From Gemmatimonadota bacterium (GTDB taxonomy: Bacteria > Gemmatimonadota > Gemmatimonadetes > Palauibacterales > Palauibacteraceae), in assembly GCA_030601615.1 (NCBI GenBank), contig JAUVTH010000089.1, positions 1-6,227 on the forward strand: DNA of 6,227 nt. The letters run 5' to 3'. Of the stretch, positions 1-5,187 are shown in pieces. The stretch's first letter is position 1. Every line of letters starts with the position of its first letter. The notes under the pieces are model-generated. The model did no database searches, was not told the DNA's origin, and was given only the letters and a program-made list of their open reading frames with translations. Position numbers and translations under genes: made by a program.

Positions 1-228
1 ACCGAGCTTCACCGGACGACGATCGACGAAGCCGGCATGGCGCTCATGGGCAGGGTGGAGGGCCTCGACCTGGCCATCGGAGATACCGTTGTCCTGGAGC
101 CGGGGAGCTACCGCCTGATGCTGATGGGGGTCACACGGAGCTTGACGGAGGGCGAGACCGTCAGCCTCGTCCTCGAGTTCGAGACTGCGGGTCCGGTGGC
201 GGTGCAGGCCGAGGTCCGATCCTTCTGA
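1..228 (+). CDS. PCu(A)C-family periplasmic copper chaperone, C-terminal part (5' end outside window)
   Basis: The reading frame is open from base 1 to a TGA at 226-228, giving 75 visible residues. They match the second half of the PCu(A)C domain (PF04314 type): an ELH near the start, a GMALM stretch, then EPGSYRLMLMG, a SLTEGETVSLVLEF strand and a final V-rich strand. Proteins of this family carry Cu(I) in the periplasm and deliver it to the CuA site of cytochrome oxidase. The known ligand pattern is H-X10-M-X21-H-X-M. Here it reads H4-X11-M16-X21-R38-X-M40, so the second histidine is an arginine (codon CGC at 112-114). Copper binding may therefore be weakened or altered. The ATG at 37 is internal to the domain and is not the true start. 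The signal peptide and N-terminal half lie to the left of the window. The family call rests on motif recognition only. Confidence 0.8.
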   Translation, partial: TELHRTTIDEAGMALMGRVEGLDLAIGDTVVLEPGSYRLMLMGVTRSLTEGETVSLVLEFETAGPVAVQAEVRSF

Positions 229-254
229 CTGTTGTGGCGGGCCCCGGGCCAGCG

Positions 255-277
255 CCGGCGACGCCGCAGGCCGCCGG
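255..277. terminator. Weak GC hairpin between convergent genes
   Basis: CCGGCG at 255-260 is complementary to CGCCGG at 272-277, giving a 6-bp stem with an 11-nt loop in the 59-bp gap between two convergent stop codons. The position suits a bidirectional terminator. There is no T-tract on either side, and chance hairpins are common in such GC-rich DNA, so this is only a candidate. Confidence 0.2.
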
Positions 278-287
278 ACTTCGGCGA

Positions 288-932
288 TCAGCCGATCGGA
301 AAGCCCACTCCTGCGAGGCACTCCCACGTCTGGTGCTTGGCGTCGAAATCTTTGAACGCGTTCGAGAGGCCGAGTTGATAGCGGGCACCGAGCCACGCTA
401 CCGCGGCGTCGCTCAGCTTGAAGCCGAGAGCCGCCCCGAACGGGACGGCCCACAAGACGCTCTCCGCGGCGTCGCAGTCCGCTTCGTTCGATGAGCCGGC
501 CAGCGAGACCTTGCATGTCAGGTTCAGCATCGGGGTGATGCCCGACTGCAGTCTGAGCCACGCCTGCTCGCTCTCTCCCAGCGGGAACACGAAATTGATC
601 GTCACGGGGAACTCGAAATAGGACATCTTCAGGTCGACGGGAATGTCGACGGGAATACCGGTCGAATCGGAATCCGTGACGTTCTTCGCGCCGATGCCGG
701 ACAGCCAGTTACCCTCGATCCCAATGGTCCAGTTGGGGGAGAACAGGTAGTTGAAGTAAAGACCACCGAAGAAGCCGGTCCGAGCGTCCGAGTCGACGTC
801 GTTGCCGGACAGGCTCGAGACGGTCACGCCGCCCTGCAGCCCGAAGCGCACCTTCTGCTCCTGCGCCTGCGCCGGCATGGCCCACAGCGCCACGAACGCG
901 ATGGCCGTTGTGAACGTGAAGATGCGCTTCAT
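288..932 (-). CDS. PorT-like outer-membrane beta-barrel protein
   Basis: A 214-residue exported protein. Residues 1-23 form a signal peptide (MKR start, hydrophobic 5-19, cleavage site AQA before QEQ). The mature part alternates short aromatic/glycine-rich strands with polar loops. It opens with a GLQGGVTVSSLSG strand, followed by RTGFFGGLYFNYLF (51-64), SPNWTIGIEGNWLSG (65-79) and SYFEFPVTINFVFPLG (104-119). This order is typical of the OMP_b-brl / PorT-like barrel family (PF13505/PF13568), probably eight strands in the outer membrane. No specific substrate can be inferred. Cys140 and Cys153 could form a loop disulfide, and a third cysteine is at 205. A duplicated IPVD (93-100) comes from a 12-bp DNA tandem repeat. 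The start is supported by a strong Shine-Dalgarno sequence six bases upstream. The gene is convergent with the PCu(A)C gene and divergent from the HdeD-family gene, so it is probably transcribed alone. Confidence 0.85.
   Translation of the reverse strand: MKRIFTFTTAIAFVALWAMPAQAQEQKVRFGLQGGVTVSSLSGNDVDSDARTGFFGGLYFNYLFSPNWTIGIEGNWLSGIGAKNVTDSDSTGIPVDIPVDLKMSYFEFPVTINFVFPLGESEQAWLRLQSGITPMLNLTCKVSLAGSSNEADCDAAESVLWAVPFGAALGFKLSDAAVAWLGARYQLGLSNAFKDFDAKHQTWECLAGVGFPIG
633..656. repeat. Perfect 12-bp tandem duplication inside the barrel gene
   Basis: GTCGACGGGAAT occurs twice head-to-tail (633-644 and 645-656) with no mismatch. Read on the minus strand it encodes IPVD twice (residues 93-100), in a predicted surface loop just before the SYFEFP strand. 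The unit is a multiple of three, so gain or loss of a copy keeps the frame and changes only loop length. Both copies are identical at third codon positions, which suggests a recent duplication. Confidence 0.9.
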
Positions 933-938
933 GGATCT

Positions 939-946
939 TCCTCCCT
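939..946 (-). promoter_or_regulatory. Ribosome binding site of the PorT-like gene
   Basis: On the minus strand these bases read AGGGAGGA, a near-consensus Shine-Dalgarno sequence that ends six bases before the ATG at 932. It fixes the start of the barrel protein. Confidence 0.8.
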
Positions 947-1054
947 CTGGATTCGCGGTAATCCCATGTCTCCGTGGATGGGTGAATCGCGTTCGAGTAA
1001 ACTATTCCTGTCACGTGCTCGTTGCAGCGGGGCATCGGTACAAACCCCAGATCG

Positions 1055-1063
1055 TGCTACATT
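1055..1063 (+). promoter_or_regulatory. Possible extended -10 element for the five-gene operon
   Basis: The bases TGCTACATT resemble an extended -10 box (TGnTATAAT; four of six core matches plus the TG). They lie about 65 bases upstream of the HdeD-family start codon. No convincing -35 box sits 16-18 bases upstream. The site is in the right place for the operon promoter, but support is weak. Confidence 0.2.
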
Positions 1064-1117
1064 GACATTTCTCGCCGGAGGAAGTGGAGGGGCGGCGTTG
1101 CTCACGAGTCACAGAAC

Positions 1118-1124
1118 AGGAGAG
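1118..1124 (+). promoter_or_regulatory. Ribosome binding site that sets the HdeD-family start at 1129
   Basis: AGGAG at 1118-1122, continuing as AGGAGAG, lies six bases before the ATG at 1129. The same frame stays open upstream to a GTG at 1084, but there a GGAGGAA sequence directly abuts the GTG with no spacer. The residues before 1129 also do not resemble the family N-terminus. Start at 1129 is preferred. Confidence 0.75.
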
Positions 1125-1128
1125 GCTC

Positions 1129-1683
1129 ATGCTCAAGGCACTGTCTGACAGTTGGTGGGTTTTCGCATTGCGCGGGGCGCTTGCGCTGCTGTTCGGCGTT
1201 GGAGCCCTGTCGTATCCAGGGCTCACCGTGCTCGTGCTGATCATCTTCTTCGGCGTATACGCGCTGATCGACGGCGTCGCGGCGCTGGTCATGGGCATCG
1301 GCGAGAAGAAGTGGTCCGGGTACATGCTCCTCGGGCTGATCAGCGTCGCTGCCGGCGTGGTCGCGATCGCGAGGCCTGGAGCTACGGCACTGGCTCTGCT
1401 GTTCGTCATCGGGATCTGGGCACTGGTCAAGGGAGTGACGGAGATCGTGGCGGCGATCCAGATCCGCAAGGAAGTCGAAGGGGAATGGGCCCTCGCGCTC
1501 AGCGGGGTGTTCTCGGTCCTGTTTGGCCTGTTCATTCTCGTGCACCCGGGCGCGGGTGCCCTCGCTCTTGTGTGGCTGATCGCGATCTATGCCTTCGCCC
1601 TGGGTATCCTGCAGCTGATGGTGGGATTCAAGCTTCGGCGCGTGAAGAAGGAGATGCAGTCGGCCTCGGCTCCTGCAATGTAA
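1129..1683 (+). CDS. HdeD-family (DUF308) six-helix membrane protein
   Basis: A 184-residue inner-membrane protein. It starts MLKALSDSWWVFALRG, the usual opening of the HdeD/DUF308 family, and is of typical length. Six hydrophobic segments lie at roughly 10-28, 32-57, 64-80, 85-110, 120-137 and 142-166. They form three two-helix repeats, each turning on a proline: YPG (29-31), RPG (82-84) and HPG (139-141). Each is followed by a hydrophobic helix with a late glycine. The basic tail KLRRVKK (168-174) should be cytoplasmic. Escherichia coli HdeD belongs to the acid-resistance island, but the biochemical role of the family is unknown and many bacteria carry paralogues, so acid stress should not be assumed here. 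It is the first gene of the probable operon. The next start codon is 26 bases downstream and no terminator is visible between them. Confidence 0.92.
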   Translation: MLKALSDSWWVFALRGALALLFGVGALSYPGLTVLVLIIFFGVYALIDGVAALVMGIGEKKWSGYMLLGLISVAAGVVAIARPGATALALLFVIGIWALVKGVTEIVAAIQIRKEVEGEWALALSGVFSVLFGLFILVHPGAGALALVWLIAIYAFALGILQLMVGFKLRRVKKEMQSASAPAM

Positions 1684-1709
1684 CCCTGAACCCCCTGGCA
1701 TACAGCGAC

Positions 1710-2291
1710 ATGTCGATGAAGAAAGCCGGTGGAGGGCCCTCGCATCGCTGCCCGGTGGCTTTCCTTGTGTTGCTGGTCGGCGCGGCGCTTCTGGCCGCGC
1801 CGGTCGCTCTGGCCCAGGATGCGGAGCACGCCGCGGAAGGTGAGCACACGGAGCACTCCGAGGGGCCGCGGTATCGCCACGCAGTCACTCTGTTCGCGGG
1901 CGCAGCGACGCATACCGAACAGAACGACACAGGTGGCGCAATTGGGCTGTCGTACGCGTACGTGCTTTCCCACAAGTGGGCCGTGGGGGTGAAGTTCGAA
2001 TACGCGAGCAGCCAACTCGAACGGGACTTCGTCATCCTTCCGGGTGTGGCCTTCGAGCCTGTCGAGAGGGTTGAGCTTGCGGTTGGGTTCGGCGTGGAGC
2101 GAGCCAGGAAGGAGGAGTCCGAACACGGCGAGACGCATACCGTCGAGGAAAACGAGGCGCTGCTCCGCCTGACTTTCGCTTACGGGTTCCATATCGGATC
2201 CAGGATGGCCCTATCTCCAGAATTCAATGCGGACATCACCAGTTCGAACGTGACGTATGTATACGGTCTTGCACTCTCGGTGGGTCTCTAG
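1710..2291 (+). CDS. His/Glu-rich exported beta-barrel-like protein, unknown function
   Basis: A 193-residue protein from the ATG at 1710 (a second ATG at 1716 would give MKKAGG and is equally possible). Residues 1-35 look like a signal peptide, with basic residues, a hydrophobic run at 16-34 and ALA before QD. The mature N-terminus is dense in His and acidic residues (EHAAEGEHTEHSEG, 39-52; H40, H46, H49). A second such stretch, EESEHGETHTVEENE, lies at 135-149. The rest is alternating amphipathic strands with glycine and aromatics, such as GGAIGLSYAYVLSHKWAVG and a terminal TYVYGLALSVGL, which suggests a small eight-stranded outer-membrane barrel. I do not recognise a named family. The His/Glu stretches could bind divalent metal, which fits the ZnuA-like gene in the same operon, but this is inference. 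No good Shine-Dalgarno sequence precedes either ATG, so translation may be coupled to the gene before it. Confidence 0.8.
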   Translation: MSMKKAGGGPSHRCPVAFLVLLVGAALLAAPVALAQDAEHAAEGEHTEHSEGPRYRHAVTLFAGAATHTEQNDTGGAIGLSYAYVLSHKWAVGVKFEYASSQLERDFVILPGVAFEPVERVELAVGFGVERARKEESEHGETHTVEENEALLRLTFAYGFHIGSRMALSPEFNADITSSNVTYVYGLALSVGL

Positions 2292-2315
2292 TCCGGCCGT
2301 GCGTTCATCTGCCGA

Positions 2316-2329
2316 GAGCGTCGGCGCTC
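2316..2329 (+). other. Small stem-loop between barrel and ATPase genes
   Basis: GAGCG at 2316-2320 pairs with CGCTC at 2325-2329 around a TCGG tetraloop, in the 58-bp gap before the ATPase. There is no T-tract, so termination is unlikely. It could be an RNA processing or stabilising element that separates expression of the ABC genes from the two upstream genes, or it could be chance. Confidence 0.25.
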
Positions 2330-2349
2330 CCGCGGGCGGGATGTGACCG

Positions 2350-3045
2350 ATGATCCGGATTGAAGACCTCCGTTTCCGGTACGGCGAGGGTGACTTCCAG
2401 CTCCGGATCCCCGAGCTCGCCGTCGAATCCGGCACGACCACGGCTTTCATCGGTCCATCGGGGTCGGGCAAGACCACGCTTCTCAATCTGATTGCGGGGA
2501 TCATCCGGCCCGAGAAGGGACGCGTCGAGACTCGGGGCGTGGAAGTGTCGGGATTGTCGGACGAGGAACGCAGACGCTTTCGGATCACGACCGTCGGGCT
2601 GGTGTTCCAGGAATTCGAGCTGCTCGAGTACCTGACGGTCCTGGACAACATTCTCCTGCCTTACCGGATCCACTCGGCCCTCACTCTCGATTCCTCAGTC
2701 CGGGAACGCGCTAGGAGCCTGGCCGAACGGGTCGGTATCTCCGACAAGCTGGATCGTCACCCGAGGCGCCTGTCGCAGGGCGAGAGACAGCGCGTGGCCG
2801 TATGTCGCGCCGTGCTGACGGATCCGCCGCTCCTTCTCACGGACGAGCCGACCGGCAACCTCGATCCGGTAAACCGCGAACGGGTGTTGGACATCCTGTT
2901 CGACTACGTCGAGGACAGCGGTACGACGCTCGTGAGCGTGACGCACGACCACGAGATCCTGACACGGTTCGGCCGCGTCATGGACTTCCGCGACTTCCAC
3001 GCGTTCGGCGAGGCCGGGTCCGGGGCCGCAGGCGGTGCGTCATGA
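2350..3045 (+). CDS. ABC transporter ATP-binding protein, LolD/MacB type
   Basis: A 231-residue cytoplasmic ATPase with every catalytic motif intact: Walker A GPSGSGKTT (35-43), Q-loop glutamine in VFQEFELL (Q87), signature LSQGE (141-145), Walker B LLLTDEP with catalytic E166, D-loop GNLD (169-172) and H-loop H199 in VTHDHE. LTDEPTGNLD and the overall length are characteristic of the LolD/MacB/FtsE group, which pairs with FtsX-type permeases, and differ from ZnuC-type importer ATPases. It should form a homodimer under the permease encoded next. The two genes share an ATGA overlap (3042-3045), a strong sign of translational coupling and of one complex. The start is preceded only by a weak GGGCGGG at 2334-2340. 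The C-terminal dozen residues after VMDFRDFHAF are a low-complexity Gly/Ala tail. Confidence 0.97.
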   Translation: MIRIEDLRFRYGEGDFQLRIPELAVESGTTTAFIGPSGSGKTTLLNLIAGIIRPEKGRVETRGVEVSGLSDEERRRFRITTVGLVFQEFELLEYLTVLDNILLPYRIHSALTLDSSVRERARSLAERVGISDKLDRHPRRLSQGERQRVAVCRAVLTDPPLLLTDEPTGNLDPVNRERVLDILFDYVEDSGTTLVSVTHDHEILTRFGRVMDFRDFHAFGEAGSGAAGGAS

Positions 3046-4217
3046 GGGACACGCTCTACCTGGCCCTGCGCTACCTGGCGTTCCACCGCGTGAAGACGGC
3101 GATTCTGGTGGCGGCGATCACACTGATCGTCTTCCTGCCCGTAGGCCTCAGGGTGATCGTGAACCAGAGTTCCCAGCAGCTCACGGCCCGAGCGGAGGCG
3201 ACGCCTCTCGTGATCGGGGCGAAGGGCAGCCCGACCGAGCTCACCCTCAACACGCTGTACTTCAGCTCGGACGTGCCCGCGCGGACCACGCACGCCGCGG
3301 CCGCCGAAGTGACGGAGACGGGTCTCGCGCACGCCATCCCGATGTATGTGCGGTTCCGGGTCCGGGATCGACCGATCGTAGGCACGACGCTGGAGTACTT
3401 CGAGTTCCGGGGCCTGCGGATCGTCGAGGGACGGCAGCTCGCGATCCTCGGCGAAGCCGTACTGGGGTCACGTGCCGCCAAGCGGCTTGGCGTGGGTCCG
3501 GGTGACTACGTGATCTCGTCGCCCGAGAGCGTGTTCGACATCGCCGGCGTGTATCCGCTTCGCATGCCCGTGGTCGGGGTGCTCGAGTTCTCCGACAGCG
3601 CCGACGACGACGCGGTGTTCGTGGACGTGAAGACGGCCTGGGTGATCGAGGGACTCGGGCACGGTCATCAGGACCTGTCCCGCCCCGAGGCTGCGGCGGG
3701 CGTGCTGCGCCGCGAAGGGAACGTGGTCGTCGGCAATGCGTCCGTGATGCAGTTCAACGAGATCACGCCCGACAACATCGACAGCTTCCACTTTCACGGC
3801 GAACTGTCGGACTTCCCGCTGACCGCGGTGATCGCGGTGCCGCCGGACCAGCGTTCGTCGGCCCTCCTGCAGGGGCGCTACCAGAGCGCCGGGCTGAGCC
3901 AGATCGTCAATCCAACCGAGGTGATGGACGAGCTGCTGGACACGATTCTGACCGTGGAGAAGTTCGTGATCGCCGGGGCGGTCACGGTCGGATTGGCGAC
4001 GCTCGCGACCACGTTCCTGGTGTTCGCGCTCTCGCTGCGCCTGCGGAGCCGCGAACGCGAGACCCTGTTCAAGATCGGGGGCTCGCGCACCGCCGTGGCG
4101 ACGGTCATGACCTCGGAGATCGTCGTCGTGCTGGCCGCGGGCGTACTGCTGGCGCTTTGTCTGACGTTCCTGACGCAACGATACGGAGACGTGATCATCC
4201 GGGCCCTGATCCGGTGA
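3042..4217 (+). CDS. FtsX/MacB-type ABC transporter permease
   Basis: A 391-residue inner-membrane protein. Its ATG overlaps the ATPase stop, and AGGCGG at 3030-3035 serves as the ribosome binding site. Transmembrane helix 1 is at about 19-40. It is followed by a periplasmic domain of about 260 residues containing IGAKGSPTELTLNTLYF, a segment typical of SalY/COG0577 permeases. Helix 2 spans about 308-333, then comes the cytoplasmic coupling motif SRERETLFKIGGS (336-348), which contacts the ATPase, and helix 3 at about 356-377. Proteins of this class use ATP binding to drive movements of the periplasmic domain, as in lipoprotein release or MacB efflux. FtsX-fold permeases normally have a fourth helix, and here the chain ends in RYGDVIIRALIR soon after helix 3. 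No hydrophobic continuation is visible in other frames, so this is not an obvious frameshift. The periplasmic domain presumably meets the lipoprotein encoded downstream. Confidence 0.93.
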   Translation: MRDTLYLALRYLAFHRVKTAILVAAITLIVFLPVGLRVIVNQSSQQLTARAEATPLVIGAKGSPTELTLNTLYFSSDVPARTTHAAAAEVTETGLAHAIPMYVRFRVRDRPIVGTTLEYFEFRGLRIVEGRQLAILGEAVLGSRAAKRLGVGPGDYVISSPESVFDIAGVYPLRMPVVGVLEFSDSADDDAVFVDVKTAWVIEGLGHGHQDLSRPEAAAGVLRREGNVVVGNASVMQFNEITPDNIDSFHFHGELSDFPLTAVIAVPPDQRSSALLQGRYQSAGLSQIVNPTEVMDELLDTILTVEKFVIAGAVTVGLATLATTFLVFALSLRLRSRERETLFKIGGSRTAVATVMTSEIVVVLAAGVLLALCLTFLTQRYGDVIIRALIR

Positions 4218-4230
4218 TCCGGTGATCCGA
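4208..4230. repeat. 8-bp tandem repeat across the permease stop codon
   Basis: GATCCGGT occurs at 4208-4215 and 4216-4223 and is followed by a partial third copy, GATCCG, at 4224-4229. The array covers the permease stop codon (TGA, 4215-4217) and most of the 28-base gap before the lipoprotein gene. Because the unit itself supplies the in-frame TGA, copy-number change would alter the spacer and not the permease C-terminus. Confidence 0.85.
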
Positions 4231-4233
4231 ATG

Positions 4234-4242
4234 AGGAGAAGG
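4234..4242 (+). promoter_or_regulatory. Ribosome binding site that sets the lipoprotein start at 4246
   Basis: AGGAGAAGG lies just upstream of the ATG at 4246, with AGGAG seven bases away. In-frame GTG at 4222 and ATG at 4231 lie before or within it and would place extra Arg residues ahead of the lipoprotein signal, so they are less likely. An ATG at 4258 is a weaker alternative. Confidence 0.75.
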
Positions 4243-4245
4243 CCC

Positions 4246-5187
4246 ATGAGCTCGAGAATGAAGTCCGCCGTGGTGACTCTGGCCTGCGCCATTGCCGCGT
4301 GCGGTGGCCCGGCCCCAGAGACGGAGGCCGACGGGGGCGCCGAGGCACAGGTCGAAAGCGACGCGGTGGTCGTGTTCACGACGAATTACCCGCTGGCGTA
4401 CTTTGCGAAGCGGATCGGAGGCGAGCGGGTGCGGGTCGAGTTTCCCGCCCCTGCCGGGATAGATCCGGCCTACTGGTCGCCTTCTCCCGAGGATGTCGCC
4501 GCATACCAGGAGGCGGACGTCGTCCTCCTCAACGGCGCAGGATACGAGGGTTGGGTAGCGAAGACGTCGCTTCCGGACTCGAAGCTCGTGAACACGTCCG
4601 CCGGGTTCGAGGACATGTACATCGTTTCCGAGGAAGCCGTCGTCCACACGCACGGTCCTGCAGGCGAGCACGAGCATGAGAACCTGGCGTTCACGACTTG
4701 GCTAGACCCGGTGCTGGCGATCGAGCAGGCCCGTGCGATTCGGGACGCGCTCGCGGCGCAGCTGCCGGGCGCCGAAGCCGACCTCCAGGAGGGCTTCGCG
4801 GCCCTCGAGACGGACCTCACCGAGATCGACGCCCGGCTGGGGGCGTGGGCCGCTGACCATGCCGGTCAGCCTCTGCTCGCCTCACATCCCGTGTACCAGT
4901 ACCTGGCGCGACGCTACGACCTGAACCTGCGGAGTGTGCACTTCGAGCCGGACGAAGTGCCGACGACGGGGGGATGGCGTGACCTGGCGGCCCGGCTCGA
5001 GAACCACACCGCCGAGTGGATGCTGTGGGAGGCCACTCCGCTCGCAGAGACGCGCGAGCTCCTCGCCAGCGAGTATGGCGTCGGAAGCTTCGTGTTCGAC
5101 CCGTGCGGCAACCGCCCGGAATCGGGCGACTACATTTCGGTCATGCGCGCCAACGTGGAGAGCCTGGAGGCGCTGCCGGCGATCTAA
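4246..5187 (+). CDS. ZnuA-like (cluster A-I) metal-binding lipoprotein with altered ligand set
   Basis: A 313-residue secreted lipoprotein with a signal peptide ending in IAAC, Cys19 lipidated, then an acidic linker to about 39. The fold is that of ZnuA/TroA solute-binding proteins: VVFTTNYPLAYFAKRIGG (42-59), a DPAYWSPSPEDVAAYQEADVV block (73-93), LLNGAGYEGWV, a His-rich loop (H134, H136, H142, H144), TWLDP (151-155), SHPVYQYLARRYDL (213-226), LWEATP (260-265) and FDPCGN (284-289). In classical ZnuA the metal ligands are His in DPHxY, His two residues before WLDP, His in the HxxxxYL block and a late Asp or Glu. Here the first is Ala75 and the second Thr150. His214 and the late acids E262 and D285 remain. 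Metal binding may thus use other residues, or the ligand may differ. It is the last gene of the run, 28 bases after the permease. From memory, similar DPA(F/Y)W proteins exist elsewhere, so this is probably a subfamily trait and not decay. Confidence 0.93.
   Translation: MSSRMKSAVVTLACAIAACGGPAPETEADGGAEAQVESDAVVVFTTNYPLAYFAKRIGGERVRVEFPAPAGIDPAYWSPSPEDVAAYQEADVVLLNGAGYEGWVAKTSLPDSKLVNTSAGFEDMYIVSEEAVVHTHGPAGEHEHENLAFTTWLDPVLAIEQARAIRDALAAQLPGAEADLQEGFAALETDLTEIDARLGAWAADHAGQPLLASHPVYQYLARRYDLNLRSVHFEPDEVPTTGGWRDLAARLENHTAEWMLWEATPLAETRELLASEYGVGSFVFDPCGNRPESGDYISVMRANVESLEALPAI

Larger units (their letters stand above)
933..1128. other. Divergent intergenic control region, 196 bp
   Basis: This is the only substantial non-coding stretch in the window. 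It separates the minus-strand barrel gene from the plus-strand operon, so promoters for both should be here. It is visibly richer in A/T than its surroundings at about 985-1070. An inverted repeat, CCCAT-N10-ATGGG, spans 963-982 close to the barrel gene start and could be an operator half-site pair, though five-base arms are weak evidence. A CACGTG palindrome lies near 1013-1018. A perfect TTGACA at 1062-1067 has no matching -10 box downstream. I recognise no riboswitch or Zur/Fur box. Confidence 0.5.

Noticed and set aside
239..250. GGGCCC/CCCGGG palindromes after the PCu(A)C gene
   Set aside because: The arms leave a loop of about one base, so they cannot form a terminator hairpin. Restriction-type palindromes are expected by chance at this GC content.
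1062..1067. Perfect TTGACA (-35 consensus) upstream of the operon
   Set aside because: At 16-18 bases downstream the sequence is G-rich (GTGGAGG) with no -10-like hexamer, so it is not called as a promoter.
1152..1709. Open frame upstream of the His-rich barrel start, in the frame of that gene
   Set aside because: It lies wholly within the HdeD-family gene in another frame and its Arg-rich translation is typical of a GC-rich shadow. The signal peptide begins at 1710 or 1716.
2802..3041. Open frame upstream of the permease start
   Set aside because: It overlaps the ATPase C-terminal coding region and its Arg-rich translation has no domain. The permease N-terminus fits the ATG at 3042, with an ATGA overlap and ribosome binding site.
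3468..4379. Long minus-strand open frame opposite the permease and lipoprotein genes
   Set aside because: Its translation is rich in His, Arg and Asp with no recognisable motif, and the plus-strand genes it opposes are unambiguous. It is a codon-bias shadow.
4246..5187. Naming the lipoprotein znuA and the cluster znuABC
   Set aside because: The partner ATPase and permease are of the LolD/MacB and FtsX classes and two zinc ligands are missing, so the zinc-import name would mislead.
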